From Rhizobium sp. BT03 (GTDB taxonomy: Bacteria; Pseudomonadota; Alphaproteobacteria; Rhizobiales; Rhizobiaceae): a DNA stretch of 64,000 bases. The notes under the pieces were generated by a model, which saw only the letters and a list, made by a program, of their open reading frames with translations, was not told the origin of the DNA and did no database searches. The stretch covers positions 62,001 through 126,000 of the forward strand of contig NZ_CP125641.1 in assembly GCF_030053155.1 (NCBI RefSeq). The letters are read 5' to 3'. The position numbers and the translations under genes were made by a program. This document shows positions 25,353 to 34,471 of the stretch, piece after piece (positions within the stretch are counted from its first letter, which is position 1; the number at the start of each line of letters is the position of its first letter).

Positions 25353-26678
25353 TCAAAAGTCGGCCACTTTGCCCCAGGCGGATGTCCCGAAACGGTCCGG
25401 ATGATAGGGCCGGGGATCGACGATCGGCTCATCGCCTGTGGCGATATCGGCAATCAGATGACCGGCGCCCGGCCCGATGCCGAAGCCGTGGCCACTGAAG
25501 CCCGCAGCAAGGATGAAGCCGGGAAGGGAGGCGATCTCGCCGATCCCCGGCACGCCGTCGGGTGTGCTGTCGATATAGCCCGCCCAGGCCGCGCTGATGC
25601 CGGTTTTCTTCAAGGCGGGTAGAAGCTCGAGCGCGCGCGCATGCGTCAGGCGGATGGTCGCCTGATTGATCGCGGGGTCGAGGATGCGCATGCGCTCCAT
25701 CGGCGTCGGCCTGTCGAGCCGCCAGCGTGCAAGAGACTCGTGGCCGGAACGAAACCCCTCCAAGCCGCCGGGCGCGAGACTGCGCCATCGCCGGGCGAAC
25801 ATCGGCAGAAACTCTCGGGCGAAGCGGAACTGCTGCGCGGTCGGATCGACGCGGCCGCGGCCGCTGATCGCCAGCGTGTAGCCGCCATCGCTGCGCCGCG
25901 TAACGGAGACCGCAGACGTGTGGAGTGCGTCCGGCAGCCCGCTTGCCCCAGGCGAAACGGAAAGGATCGATGAACGGATCGATGCCTGCGGAAATCGAAT
26001 GCCGAGCTGGCGGCAGAAGGTAGAGGCCCAGGCGCCGCCGGCCAGGATCGCGATTTTTGTCCGGATCGTGCCGTGCTCGGTGATGACGCCGGCGATCCTG
26101 CCGCCTTCGATGTCGATGCCGCGGGCCGCACAGGATTGATGCACCGTGCCGCCGAGCTTCAGGATCGCCCGCGCGACGGCGGGCGCGGCGCGTGCCGGAT
26201 CGGCGGTGCCGTCGGTCGGCGAAAACACCCCGCCCTTCCACGAGGCGCCGGTGGCGCGCCCGCGTTCGGTTGCCTCTGCACCGCTCAGCATATGCGTCGT
26301 GACGCCGACCGAACGCGCGAAGTCGCGCCAGCGTGCCCAGCCGGCCAGTTCCTCGTCGCTATTGCTGAGATAGAAGAGGCCGCAGCGGCGAAAACCGGTA
26401 TCCTCCCCAGTCTCGGCAGCGAAGCGCTCCCACAGATCGAGGCTCTTCGTCGACATCGGCAGTTCCCGGGCGTCGCGGTTCTGCTGCCGGCACCAGCCCC
26501 AGTTGCGGCTCGATTGCTCCGCCCCGACAAGGCCTTTCTCGACGAGGGCAACCTTCAATCCGCGCCGGGCAAGATAATAGGCCGCGAAAATGCCGACGAT
26601 ACCGCCGCCGATCACCACAGCATCGGCGGCAACGGGCAGCTCCGCCGTGGTATCGACGCGATCGAGCGGTGCAGGCAT
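25353..26678 (-). CDS. FAD-dependent amine/amino-acid oxidoreductase (DAO family), copy 1
   Basis: 441 residues, paralogous to the oxidase at 23227-24552. Shared blocks include VVIGGGIVG (near 22-30), [16 protein letters not shown] (about 56-71), [19 protein letters not shown] (about 315-333) and [15 protein letters not shown]. The family oxidises amino acids, sarcosine-like or opine-like substrates through FAD with imine formation. The stop lies directly at the junction with the aldehyde dehydrogenase remnant. A degenerate intergenic repeat separates it from the upstream ABC ATPase gene (128-base gap), so it may be read through from the transporter operon or from its own promoter. Confidence 0.88.
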   Translation of the reverse strand: MPAPLDRVDTTAELPVAADAVVIGGGIVGIFAAYYLARRGLKVALVEKGLVGAEQSSRNWGWCRQQNRDARELPMSTKSLDLWERFAAETGEDTGFRRCGLFYLSNSDEELAGWARWRDFARSVGVTTHMLSGAEATERGRATGASWKGGVFSPTDGTADPARAAPAVARAILKLGGTVHQSCAARGIDIEGGRIAGVITEHGTIRTKIAILAGGAWASTFCRQLGIRFPQASIRSSILSVSPGASGLPDALHTSAVSVTRRSDGGYTLAISGRGRVDPTAQQFRFAREFLPMFARRWRSLAPGGLEGFRSGHESLARWRLDRPTPMERMRILDPAINQATIRLTHARALELLPALKKTGISAAWAGYIDSTPDGVPGIGEIASLPGFILAAGFSGHGFGIGPGAGHLIADIATGDEPIVDPRPYHPDRFGTSAWGKVADF

Positions 26679-26700
26679 GGTGTCGTCTCCGTTTCATACT

Positions 26701-26780
26701 CTAGAGCGGTTCAGCCTTTCGCCGAAGCGCAGAACCTCTCTAACATTTTGTTTTTACCTGATTTCCGGTGGAACGTTGCC
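26701..26780. repeat. Degenerate dispersed intergenic repeat, copy A
   Basis: Contains AGAGCGGTTC ... GAACC (arms 26708-26712 / 26732-26736) followed by CTCTAACATTTTG at 26738-26750. The 13-base block is identical to the one at 36290-36302, where it also follows an AGAGCG hairpin. Such hairpin-plus-CTCTAACATTTTG units look like a mobile or recurrent intergenic element of rhizobia. Confidence 0.6.
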
Positions 26781-26805
26781 GGACAAACGATCGCGACGGC
26801 GACCC

Positions 26806-28461
26806 TCATTGCCGACAATAGGCCCGCACCAGTTCAGGATCCTGCTGGAGACCGTCGAGCCAGGCCGGATCAAGCGTCGGTACTGAGGAGAAGAGCAGCT
26901 GCGAATAGGGATGCGTCGGCGCCTTCACCGTCGAGGGCGTGATTTCCTCGACCTTCCGGCCGCCATACATCACCACGATCTCGTCGCAGATCGCCTCTAC
27001 CACAGAGAGGTCATGGCTGATGAAGATGTAGGAGAGACCGAGTTCCCGCTGCAATTCCTTGAGCAGGTCGATGACCGCGGCGGCAACCACCGTGTCGAGC
27101 GCCGAGGTAATCTCGTCGCAGAGGATCAGCTTCGGATCGGCGGCGAGCGCCCGGGCGAAATTGACGCGCTGCTTCTGCCCGCCCGAGAGTTCTCCCGGCC
27201 GGCGATGGCGCAGGCTGCGGGGCAGGCGCACCATGTCGAGAAGTTGATCGATCCGGGCATTTCGCGCCTGCCGATCCATACGATGGTAGAAAACCAGGGG
27301 CCTGGCGAGAATGTCCTCGACCGATTTTGCCGGGTTGAGAGCGGTATCGGCATATTGAAAGACGATCTGCATCTCGCGCAACTGGTCGCGCGAACGCTCG
27401 CGAGCGCTGCGGCGCAGCTCCGTGCCGTCGAAGACGATCTTGCCGATTGCCGCCGGCAGGATGCCGGCGATGGTGCGGGCGAGTGTTGACTTGCCGCACC
27501 CGGATTCGCCGATGATGCCGAGATTTCGCCCTTTCTCCACCTTCAGGCTGACGTGCTCGACCGCGCGAACGAGGGGCAGGCCGTCGGCCTGGCGCTGTCC
27601 ATAACCCGCGACAAGATCTTCGATCTTCAGAAGCGGCGCGGTCGCACTTGCTGCCAGTCCTGCCGCGCCGCGCGATTTCGGTTCAAAGGCCGCGAGCAGC
27701 TCTCTGGTATAGGGATGCTTCGCATTGTTGAGGATTTCATTGGTGGTGCCGGTTTCCTGGGCCTCCCCGCCTTTCAACACGACGATGCGGTCGGCGATCT
27801 GCGCGACGACGGCGAGGTCGTGCGAGACATAGACGCCTGATATGCCGCCCTTCTTCATGACCGATTTGAAAGCGCGCAGCACTTCGATCTGGGTCGTCAC
27901 GTCGAGCGCCGTCGTCGGCTCGTCGAAGATGACGAGGGTGGGGTCGCCGATCAGCGCCATGGCCGCCGCCAGGCGCTGCAGCTGGCCGCCGGAAACCTGA
28001 TGCGGGTAACGGCTGCCGATCGTCTCGGGTTCCGGCAGCGACAGTGCTCGGAAGAGTTCGACCGCCCGGGCACCCGCCTCCTCCGGCGACATCAGCTTAT
28101 GGATACGGGTGACTTCGATCACCTGGTCCATGATCGTTGTGGCCGGGTTGAAGGCGGCTGCGGCTGATTGCGGGACATAGGCGACTTCGGTGCCGCGCAC
28201 CTTGGCGCGCTGCTTCTCGGTGAGCGTGACCATGTCCTTGCCGCCGACCGAAACGCTGCCGCCTGTGATGCGGCAGCCCGCACGGGTATGGCCCATCAGG
28301 GTCAGGGCGATGGTTGTCTTGCCTGAGCCGCTCTCGCCGATCAGCGCGACGATCTCGCCCTCGGCAACGTCGAGGCTGACACCCTTGATGATCTCGACAC
28401 GCCGGCCGGAATCGGTAGTGGCCTCGATCTTCAGGTCGCGGATTTCAATGAAATTGCTCAT
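26806..28461 (-). CDS. Oligopeptide/opine-type ABC transporter, fused dual ATP-binding protein
   Basis: 551 residues carrying two complete nucleotide-binding domains in one chain, equivalent to DppD plus DppF. The first domain has Walker A GESGSGKT near residue 40, signature VSGGQLQR and Walker B LVIFDEP; the second has GESGCGKS near 320, LSGGQKQR and LILCDE. It powers uptake through the two permeases whose genes precede it. The stop of the DppC-type permease overlaps its start by four bases (ATGA), so it is translationally coupled. Fusion of the two ATPases is common in rhizobial peptide and glutathione-type importers and is not itself unusual. Confidence 0.93.
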   Translation of the reverse strand: MSNFIEIRDLKIEATTDSGRRVEIIKGVSLDVAEGEIVALIGESGSGKTTIALTLMGHTRAGCRITGGSVSVGGKDMVTLTEKQRAKVRGTEVAYVPQSAAAAFNPATTIMDQVIEVTRIHKLMSPEEAGARAVELFRALSLPEPETIGSRYPHQVSGGQLQRLAAAMALIGDPTLVIFDEPTTALDVTTQIEVLRAFKSVMKKGGISGVYVSHDLAVVAQIADRIVVLKGGEAQETGTTNEILNNAKHPYTRELLAAFEPKSRGAAGLAASATAPLLKIEDLVAGYGQRQADGLPLVRAVEHVSLKVEKGRNLGIIGESGCGKSTLARTIAGILPAAIGKIVFDGTELRRSARERSRDQLREMQIVFQYADTALNPAKSVEDILARPLVFYHRMDRQARNARIDQLLDMVRLPRSLRHRRPGELSGGQKQRVNFARALAADPKLILCDEITSALDTVVAAAVIDLLKELQRELGLSYIFISHDLSVVEAICDEIVVMYGGRKVEEITPSTVKAPTHPYSQLLFSSVPTLDPAWLDGLQQDPELVRAYCRQ

Positions 28462-29324
28462 GACACGCTCCGGTCGCGAATCTTCTGCGGCAGGTTGTCT
28501 ATCAGCAGGTTGACGCTGATCGTCAGGCTGGCAATCGCAAGCGAGGGAAACATCACCGCCGGCGCGCCGAACGGCAGCCCGCCGATATTTTCGCGCACCA
28601 GGGCACCCCAGTCGGCATAGGGCGGCTGTACGCCAAGGCCGAGGAAGGAAAGCCCGGATAGGAGCAGAACGATGAAGACGAACCGGATGCCGAGGTCGGC
28701 AAGCACGGGGCCGACAATGTTGGGCAGGATTTCCGAGCGAATGAGATAGAGAGTGCTTTCGCCGCGGATGCGCGCCACCGTGATGAAATCCATCGCATTG
28801 ATGTTGACGGCCAGCGCCCGGGCGAAGCGGTAGGCGCCGGGGATGTAGATCACCGACAGCGTCAGGACCAGAACCGGGACCGATGAGCCGACGGCGGCAA
28901 CGACCACCAGGCCGAACAGCTTGCTCGGGATCGAATTGAGGGCGTCGAGGAAGCGGCTGAGGATCGTGTCCAGCCAGCCGCCGGCGACCGCTGCGATCAT
29001 GCCGAGCACGACACCGCTGAAGCAGGCAATCGTCACCGCCGCCAGCGAGATGCCGACCGTGTACCGCGCGCCCATCAGAATCCGCGATAGCATGTCGCGG
29101 CCGAGATAATCAGAGCCGAGCCAGAGTTCCCGACTCATCGGGCCGAAATAGTCGAGATCGACAATTTCGCCGACGGGATAGGGGATGATCAACGGCGCGA
29201 AGATCGCGACGAGCGCCCAGGAGAGGATGACGGCAAGCCCGATCGCTCCGACGATGTTGAATCGATAGCCAAACGAGGTTCCGGACAGCCGGCCGGACGT
29301 GGTTTCGGAACTGCTCATGGTCAT
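28458..29324 (-). CDS. Oligopeptide/opine-type ABC transporter permease (DppC type)
   Basis: 288 residues. The N-terminal membrane span (about 30-50), the long periplasmic loop before GSDYLGRDMLSRILMGARYT and the EAA-type cytoplasmic loop AMDFITVARIRGESTLYLIRSEILPN mark the DppC/OppC family. It pairs with the DppB-type permease encoded upstream (four-base overlap at 29321-29324) and with the fused ATPase downstream. The hydrophobic segments number about six, as expected. Confidence 0.93.
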   Translation of the reverse strand: MTMSSSETTSGRLSGTSFGYRFNIVGAIGLAVILSWALVAIFAPLIIPYPVGEIVDLDYFGPMSRELWLGSDYLGRDMLSRILMGARYTVGISLAAVTIACFSGVVLGMIAAVAGGWLDTILSRFLDALNSIPSKLFGLVVVAAVGSSVPVLVLTLSVIYIPGAYRFARALAVNINAMDFITVARIRGESTLYLIRSEILPNIVGPVLADLGIRFVFIVLLLSGLSFLGLGVQPPYADWGALVRENIGGLPFGAPAVMFPSLAIASLTISVNLLIDNLPQKIRDRSVS

Positions 29325-30271
29325 CGGAGCCTCGGATTGGAAAGGATGGCGATGATATCGGCGATGGTGATCAGGAGTAGATAGCCCAGGCAGAAGATCA
29401 TCGCGCAGCTCTGGATCAGCGGCAGGTCGCGGGTGGCGACCGCATCCAGCATCAGCTTGGCGATGCCGGGATAATTGAAAATCGTCTCGACGATGATGAC
29501 GCCTCCGAGCAGATAGGACAGGGAAAGTGCAACAGCATTAACGATCGGGCCTAGCGCATTGGGCAGTGCATGGCGAAAGACGATGCGTGGCCGGGAGGCG
29601 CCCTTGAGCAAGGCCATTTCGACATAGGGTGTGTTGAGCGTCTCTATGACAGCCGCGCGCGTCATGCGGATCATCTGCGCCGAGACGACGAAGGTGAGCG
29701 TGATCACCGGCATCGCGTAGACACGCAACATGTCGGCCAGGCTATGGATTTCATTGGCGAAAGACAGCGCCGGCAGCCATTTCAGATAGACGGCGAAGAT
29801 CAGCGCGGCGGAGGTCGCGACCATGAACTCCGGCACGGAGATGACGCCGATGGTGATCACGGTGACGATCCGGTCGTAAAGCGTGCCGCGCAGCATCGCG
29901 GCGGTAATCCCGAGCGTCAGCGCAATCGGCACGGAGAAGAGCGCGGTGACGCCGGCGAGTTTCAGCGTGTTGACGAAGCGGCCGGCAATAAGGTCGGCGA
30001 TCGGCATCTGGTTGGCATAGGACGTGCCAAGGTCGCCCTGCAGTAGTCCGACGGACCAGCGCAGGAAACGAAAGAGTGCCGGCTCGTCGAGATGCATGGC
30101 CTTGCGAAGACCTTCAACGGCTTCCGGCGTGGCGGCCTGGCCGAGCAGGATCGTCGCCGTGTCTCCGGGCAGGAGCGTTGTCGCAAAGAAGACGGCGAAG
30201 GAGACGATCACCAGGGTGATCAGGGCGATGAGCAATCTGCTCAGCACAAGGGATAAGACCTGGTTGTTCAC
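29321..30271 (-). CDS. Oligopeptide/opine-type ABC transporter permease (DppB type)
   Basis: 316 residues with six predicted membrane spans. The DppB/OppB motif PGDTATILLGQAATPEAVEGLR follows the first span, and the EAA loop is near TPYVEMALLKGASRPRIVFRHALPNALGP. I chose GTG 30271 because AAGGGAG lies 6 bases upstream; a longer in-frame form from 30316 would add 15 residues overlapping the intergenic hairpin region. The gene follows the binding-protein gene after an 87-base gap that contains a GC-rich hairpin. Confidence 0.92.
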   Translation of the reverse strand: MNNQVLSLVLSRLLIALITLVIVSFAVFFATTLLPGDTATILLGQAATPEAVEGLRKAMHLDEPALFRFLRWSVGLLQGDLGTSYANQMPIADLIAGRFVNTLKLAGVTALFSVPIALTLGITAAMLRGTLYDRIVTVITIGVISVPEFMVATSAALIFAVYLKWLPALSFANEIHSLADMLRVYAMPVITLTFVVSAQMIRMTRAAVIETLNTPYVEMALLKGASRPRIVFRHALPNALGPIVNAVALSLSYLLGGVIIVETIFNYPGIAKLMLDAVATRDLPLIQSCAMIFCLGYLLLITIADIIAILSNPRLR

Positions 30272-30325
30272 GCGCGGCTCCCTTTTGGCGTTCGAGTTGA
30301 GTCTAAAGCAATACAAGTGGAAGAA

Positions 30326-30344
30326 CCGGGGCCTGCAGCCCCGG
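30326..30344 (-). terminator. Intercistronic hairpin after the peptide-binding-protein gene
   Basis: CCGGGGC (30326-30332) / GCCCCGG (30338-30344) with a CTGCA loop, 14 bases past the stop of the binding-protein gene in the direction of transcription and followed on the minus strand by TTCTTCC. It likely limits read-through into the permease genes or stabilises the upstream message. Confidence 0.55.
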
Positions 30345-30358
30345 CTCCCGGTGCTTTA

Positions 30359-31969
30359 TCAGGCTTCGAGCCAGACATATTCGGCAAATGCGTATCCCAT
30401 CTGGCCGCCAAGCGGGCTGGGCTCCAAACCCTTAAGCTTGGCGGTGGTGGCATCGACATTCGAAATATAGGCCGGAATGATAGTGCCGGCTTCCTGAGCG
30501 ACCATAGCCTGCATCTCGTTGTAGATCGACTTGCGCTTCTCCTGGTCGAGTGAACCGCGCGCCTCGATCAGCATCTTGTCGAACTTCTCCGACTTGTAGT
30601 GGCTTTCGTTCCACGGGGCGTCCGAGCTGTAGAGTAGGGAAAACAGGATGTCAGGGGTCGGCCGCGGGTTGATATTGCCGAAGTGGATCGGCGCTTTGAG
30701 CCAGTAATTGTCCCAGTATCCATCGGAAGGTACCCTCTGGACGTCGAGCTTCATACCGATTTCAGCGCCGGCGGCCTGAATGATCATGGCCATGTCGATC
30801 GACGAGTTCGCCGCATCAGAGGCGATGATGGGAATCGATTGGCCGAGAACACCGGCTTTTTCGAAGTGGAACTTCGCCTTCTCGGGATCGAAGTCCCGCG
30901 GCTTCAGGTTCGGGTCATGAAAGAAGTTCGCCGGTGAAATGGGTTGGTCGTTGCCAACCTCTCCAAGTCCGCGCAGCGCCGACTTGACGATCTGCTCGCG
31001 GTTGACGAGAGACTTCATGCCTTCGATGAAGTCCCGCTTGTTGCCGGGCTCCATATCCAGCCGCATATTGAGGTTGGTATAGCTGCCGGAAGTCGTCTTC
31101 GACAATGTAAACCCATCGCCCTGAGCCTCGACGAGGCGCATGGAGCGCGGATTGATCGTGGCTGCGAGGTGGATGTCGCCGGCAAGCAGGGCGTTGACGC
31201 GGGCGTTGTCGTCGCTGATCGCGAAATATTCGAAGGAATCGACGTTCGGGCCCGATTTCCAATAGTTCTTGTTCTTGATGCCGACCGAGCGCACGCCGGG
31301 CTCGAAGACCTCCTTGACGAAAGCGCCGGTGCCGTTCGCCTTTGAAAAGTCGGTCGTGCCGTCGGCAACGATCATGAAATGATGCAGAGACAGGATGGTC
31401 GGTAAGTCCGCGTTTGCATCGGCAAGGGTAATCTCGACGGTCTGCTTGTCGACGGCCTTGAAGCCGGTCATCTGGGCAGCGATCTTGGCGACCTTCGAGC
31501 CGACCGCGGGGTCGAGATGGCGCTTCAGCGAGAAGACCACGTCGTCTGATGTCAGCGGCTTGCCGTCGTGAAATGTGACGCCGCTCTTCAGCTTTACGGT
31601 CCAGGTCTTCGCATCCTTGGACTCGATCGCGTCGGCAAGCTCCATCTGCGGCTTGCCGCTCTGGTCGAGGATGGTCAGGCGGTTATAGAAAGAGCAGCAC
31701 CGGACATAATCGGTGGAGAGCGACGCCTTGGCGGGGTCGAGCGTATCGGCCGTGGAGGATGACCAGCCGGCTGCCTTGAGCGAACCGCCGGAAACCGGCG
31801 TCGCCGCAAGCGCCTTGCCGGCGCGGCCGAGCACGAGCCCGCCGGCAGACATGGCTACGCCGCCCGCCAGCATCATATGCAGCAACTCGCGACGGGTCGC
31901 GCCACGACGGATGGCGGTTTCGATCATGGCATCGTCGGAGCTGGTCCAATTGGTAATCTTGCTGTTCAT
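30359..31969 (-). CDS. Family 5 extracellular solute-binding protein with a Tat-type signal
   Basis: 536 residues, typical for SBP_bac_5 peptide/opine/nickel binders. The N terminus has a twin-arginine RR (26-27, in GATRRELLHMM) followed by a hydrophobic stretch (about 30-45) and an ALAA cleavage region near 53-56, indicating Tat export of a folded protein. The family signature LKSGVTFHDGKPLTSDDVVFSL is present near residues 105-126. ATG 31969 is preceded by AAGGGGAATGAG. It is the second gene of the minus-strand operon starting with the haloacid dehalogenase and supplies substrate to the Dpp-type permeases. Confidence 0.93.
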   Translation of the reverse strand: MNSKITNWTSSDDAMIETAIRRGATRRELLHMMLAGGVAMSAGGLVLGRAGKALAATPVSGGSLKAAGWSSSTADTLDPAKASLSTDYVRCCSFYNRLTILDQSGKPQMELADAIESKDAKTWTVKLKSGVTFHDGKPLTSDDVVFSLKRHLDPAVGSKVAKIAAQMTGFKAVDKQTVEITLADANADLPTILSLHHFMIVADGTTDFSKANGTGAFVKEVFEPGVRSVGIKNKNYWKSGPNVDSFEYFAISDDNARVNALLAGDIHLAATINPRSMRLVEAQGDGFTLSKTTSGSYTNLNMRLDMEPGNKRDFIEGMKSLVNREQIVKSALRGLGEVGNDQPISPANFFHDPNLKPRDFDPEKAKFHFEKAGVLGQSIPIIASDAANSSIDMAMIIQAAGAEIGMKLDVQRVPSDGYWDNYWLKAPIHFGNINPRPTPDILFSLLYSSDAPWNESHYKSEKFDKMLIEARGSLDQEKRKSIYNEMQAMVAQEAGTIIPAYISNVDATTAKLKGLEPSPLGGQMGYAFAEYVWLEA

Positions 31970-32003
31970 CTCATTCCCCTTTTCTTCTGTGGCGGTTTTA
32001 AAG

Positions 32004-32717
32004 TCAGGCGCGTGCAGCAGCCACGGCATCCGTAAGGCCTGCCATGGACGTGAAATGGAAATCGGGTTTGGTGAACTCGACCGGCTCGATCGTGCCGCCG
32101 TAACCCTTCTGGGCATGTCGCCGCTCGATCCAGCAATTGGCCAGCCCGAGTTCCCTGGAAATCCCGATATCGTGGTACTGGCTCTGGGCGACATGCAGGA
32201 TGTCGTCCTTCGAATGGCCTTGCGCGGCAACGTAGGCAAAGACCTTCTGGAAGAATGCGGGATCGGGTTTTTCGGTGCCCGTATCGTCGGCCGTGAAGGC
32301 GGCATAAAAGGGATTGCCGAGTTCCTTCTCGAACAAATCGAATGCCCAGCGGCGGGCATTGGTCATCGCGACAAGGCGGTAATCCTTGGCAAGTCTGGCC
32401 AGTGCTGCGGCGCTGTCTGCAAAACCCTTCCAGTTCTTCGCCGAGTCACGCAGCCGTTCGCCATATTTCTGATCGGCGGGCAGACCGAGCTTCGGCGCGA
32501 TCGCGAGGTAGACGCGCACGAGGTCGTCGGGAAAGAGGCCGGCATCCTCGGCGTAGCGGGCTGCGCGGTAGAGGCTCAGCGCCTGCTCGCCGTCGACGGT
32601 AATTCCCGCCTCGGCGGCGATCTCGGCGAGGCAGGTCTTGAGGCCGCTCTCGAAGTCGATGAGCGTGCCGACGACATCGAATGTCATATATTTGAATTCC
32701 GGAAGGCTCTTGCTCAC
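32004..32717 (-). CDS. Haloacid dehalogenase type II-like HAD hydrolase
   Basis: 237 residues, the size of L-2-haloacid dehalogenases. The nucleophile Asp14 lies in FDVVGTLIDFE; later motifs are MTNARRWAF (motif II Thr/Ser region) and DDTGTEKPDPAFF with the Lys/Asp of motifs III-IV. Proteins of this type either dehalogenate 2-haloacids or act as small phosphatases, and the sequence alone does not decide. Start GTG 32717 has GGGGAA upstream and gives the expected length; an ATG within (residue 11) is too late. It heads the peptide/opine transporter operon, 34 bases before the binding-protein start. Confidence 0.85.
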   Translation of the reverse strand: MSKSLPEFKYMTFDVVGTLIDFESGLKTCLAEIAAEAGITVDGEQALSLYRAARYAEDAGLFPDDLVRVYLAIAPKLGLPADQKYGERLRDSAKNWKGFADSAAALARLAKDYRLVAMTNARRWAFDLFEKELGNPFYAAFTADDTGTEKPDPAFFQKVFAYVAAQGHSKDDILHVAQSQYHDIGISRELGLANCWIERRHAQKGYGGTIEPVEFTKPDFHFTSMAGLTDAVAAARA

Positions 32718-33136
32718 GTGAATTCCCCAGTGTTCGGCTCCCAGTGGGAGCACGGTGTCTCGAAGAAGAATATTCTGTTCCCGCAGGCGAGATCGTTTTC
32801 CCGCTCTTCTGTGGAAGGCCTCGCATTTGCCGGGATCCGAGCCCTTCAGTGATCGTAGTGTGTCACCTGCACCGCGCCGGATTCTCCTGAAAGGCGTCAT
32901 ATGGCGGCACAAAATACCGAATCTGACCGTTTCGCGATATTCTGAGGCTTGCATCGCCCACGCGCCGGTTGGTGTTGTTCATGTTTTGTTCGAAGTGGGC
33001 GCTCGCGCGCTCGATGATAATACCTGCCGTTTCGGGGCCGCGCGAGGCGGCGCATGGCAAGGACGCCATCGTCGAAGGCGGGGAATGAAGAAGTCAAAGG
33101 CCGCGTGTTCAAGCGCCGTGCTGGCGGGGGATCGGC
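32718..33136. other. Long intergenic region, no gene recognised
   Basis: About 420 bases between the haloacid dehalogenase start and the hairpin downstream of otnK. Both neighbours are on the minus strand, so this must hold the promoter of the dehalogenase-transporter operon. Open frames exist on both strands but none has a ribosome site or recognisable protein. No clear palindrome is seen. Confidence 0.5.
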
Positions 33137-33167
33137 GGTGCCGGCGGGTTCCGTTTCCGCCGGCACC
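33137..33167 (-). terminator. Hairpin after the otnK gene
   Basis: GGTGCCGGCGG (33137-33147) / CCGCCGGCACC (33157-33167) is a perfect 11-bp stem with a 9-base loop, starting 20 bases past the otnK stop in the direction of transcription. It is the probable end of the acid-sugar operon; no T-tract follows. Confidence 0.6.
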
Positions 33168-33187
33168 TCTGCCAAGCTGGCGATAGG

Positions 33188-34468
33188 TCAGTGCATCATC
33201 GCCAGCGCTGCCGCAAAGAAATCCTCGCCTCCGAAGTTGCCTGACTTCAAAGCCAGAAGCATGTCGCCCTGGGCATTGCCGACCGTGCGCAGCACCGGCA
33301 CGCCGGCCGCAATCTCGGGCCCGATCAGAAATGCCGGAATAGCAAGCCTGTCGACCGCTGCGCCCGACGTTTCCCCGCCTGCAACCACGAGGCGCCGGAC
33401 GCCTCTTGCCACCAGTTCGGCGGCGATGATCGAGGTTGCAGTCTCGATCGCGTGGCCGGACGCCTCCCGCCCATGAAGGGATTGCAGCCGGGCCACGGTT
33501 TCGGGGGCAGCGCTTGCGGCGACCACGATGGGGCCGGCGGCGATGCGGTCTCCAGCCCAGGAAATCGCCGCGGCGATCTCATCCGGGCCGGCAAGCAGCC
33601 GTTCCGGGTCAAGCCGCAGGACCGGCATCGACCGTTCGGCGACCTCGAGCTGGCGCAGCGTTGCCTTGGAGCAACTGCCGGCAACGATCGCGGAAAGCCC
33701 GCCGACCGGGCGAATGGCATCGGCCGGCGCCGCCCCGCCGGACGATATCCGACCGGAGCGGACGAGCGCGCGGGCAAGGCCGAGACCGAGCCCGGATGCG
33801 CCGGTGGATACCGGTGTTTCCAATGCGATCTCGCCGAGCGTTTCAAGATCCCGCTCGAAAATCGCATCGGCGATGGCAGCGGTAACGCCGGCCGCGCGCA
33901 GGGCCTCGAGCCTCGCTTTGACGGCGCCGGGGCCGGCCGCGATGGCCGTGAGATCGACCAGCCCTACGGCGCCATGCGATTGCCGGGCGAGAACCCGCAC
34001 GAGATTGGCATCGTGCATCGGATTGAGCGGGTGGTCCTTGAGCGGGCTTTCGTTCAACGGCTGTCCGCCGACGAAGAGATGGCCAAGATAGACGGTGCGA
34101 CCCGTTTCCGGGAAGGCTGGGGTAACCAGCACGATCCCGCCGCCCGCAGCGTGGCTCAATGCTTCGGTGACCGGTCCGATATTGCCGGCATCGGTGGAAT
34201 CGAAGGTCGAACAGATCTTGTAGAGCACGTGGCTCGCGCCCCGCCGGCGCAGCCATCGTTCGGCGCTGGTTGCAGCCGTTACGGCGTCCATCGCCGGGAC
34301 GGAGCGGATCTTCAGGGAAACGACGACGGCGTCGACGTCGGGCAGCGCCAGCGACGGATCGGGGATGCCGACCGTCTGCACCGTGCGCAGGCCGTTCTTC
34401 GTTAGCGTGTTGGCGAGGTCGGACGCGCCCGTATAGTCGTCAGCGATTGATCCGAGCAAAATGGCCAT
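33188..34468 (-). CDS. otnK: 3-oxo-tetronate 4-kinase, four-carbon acid sugar kinase family
   Basis: 426 residues, the length of the OtnK/DtnK (former DUF1537) family. The N-terminal domain begins GSIADDYTGASDLAN, the characteristic DD-G-A-D substrate motif, and the C-terminal nucleotide-binding region has VVAGGETSGAAV near residues 340-351. In the L-threonate and D-erythronate pathways it phosphorylates 3-oxo-tetronate at C4 using ATP. It follows the isomerase gene by three bases in the order dehydrogenase-isomerase-kinase, which supports the OtnK rather than the D-threonate kinase assignment. Confidence 0.88.
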   Translation of the reverse strand: MAILLGSIADDYTGASDLANTLTKNGLRTVQTVGIPDPSLALPDVDAVVVSLKIRSVPAMDAVTAATSAERWLRRRGASHVLYKICSTFDSTDAGNIGPVTEALSHAAGGGIVLVTPAFPETGRTVYLGHLFVGGQPLNESPLKDHPLNPMHDANLVRVLARQSHGAVGLVDLTAIAAGPGAVKARLEALRAAGVTAAIADAIFERDLETLGEIALETPVSTGASGLGLGLARALVRSGRISSGGAAPADAIRPVGGLSAIVAGSCSKATLRQLEVAERSMPVLRLDPERLLAGPDEIAAAISWAGDRIAAGPIVVAASAAPETVARLQSLHGREASGHAIETATSIIAAELVARGVRRLVVAGGETSGAAVDRLAIPAFLIGPEIAAGVPVLRTVGNAQGDMLLALKSGNFGGEDFFAAALAMMH

Positions 34469-34471
34469 TGT

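Noticed and set aside
32755..33186. An open frame of 143 codons in the gap upstream of the haloacid dehalogenase
   Set aside because: No ribosome site, Arg/Ser-rich composition, and the region is better explained as promoter DNA plus the otnK terminator.
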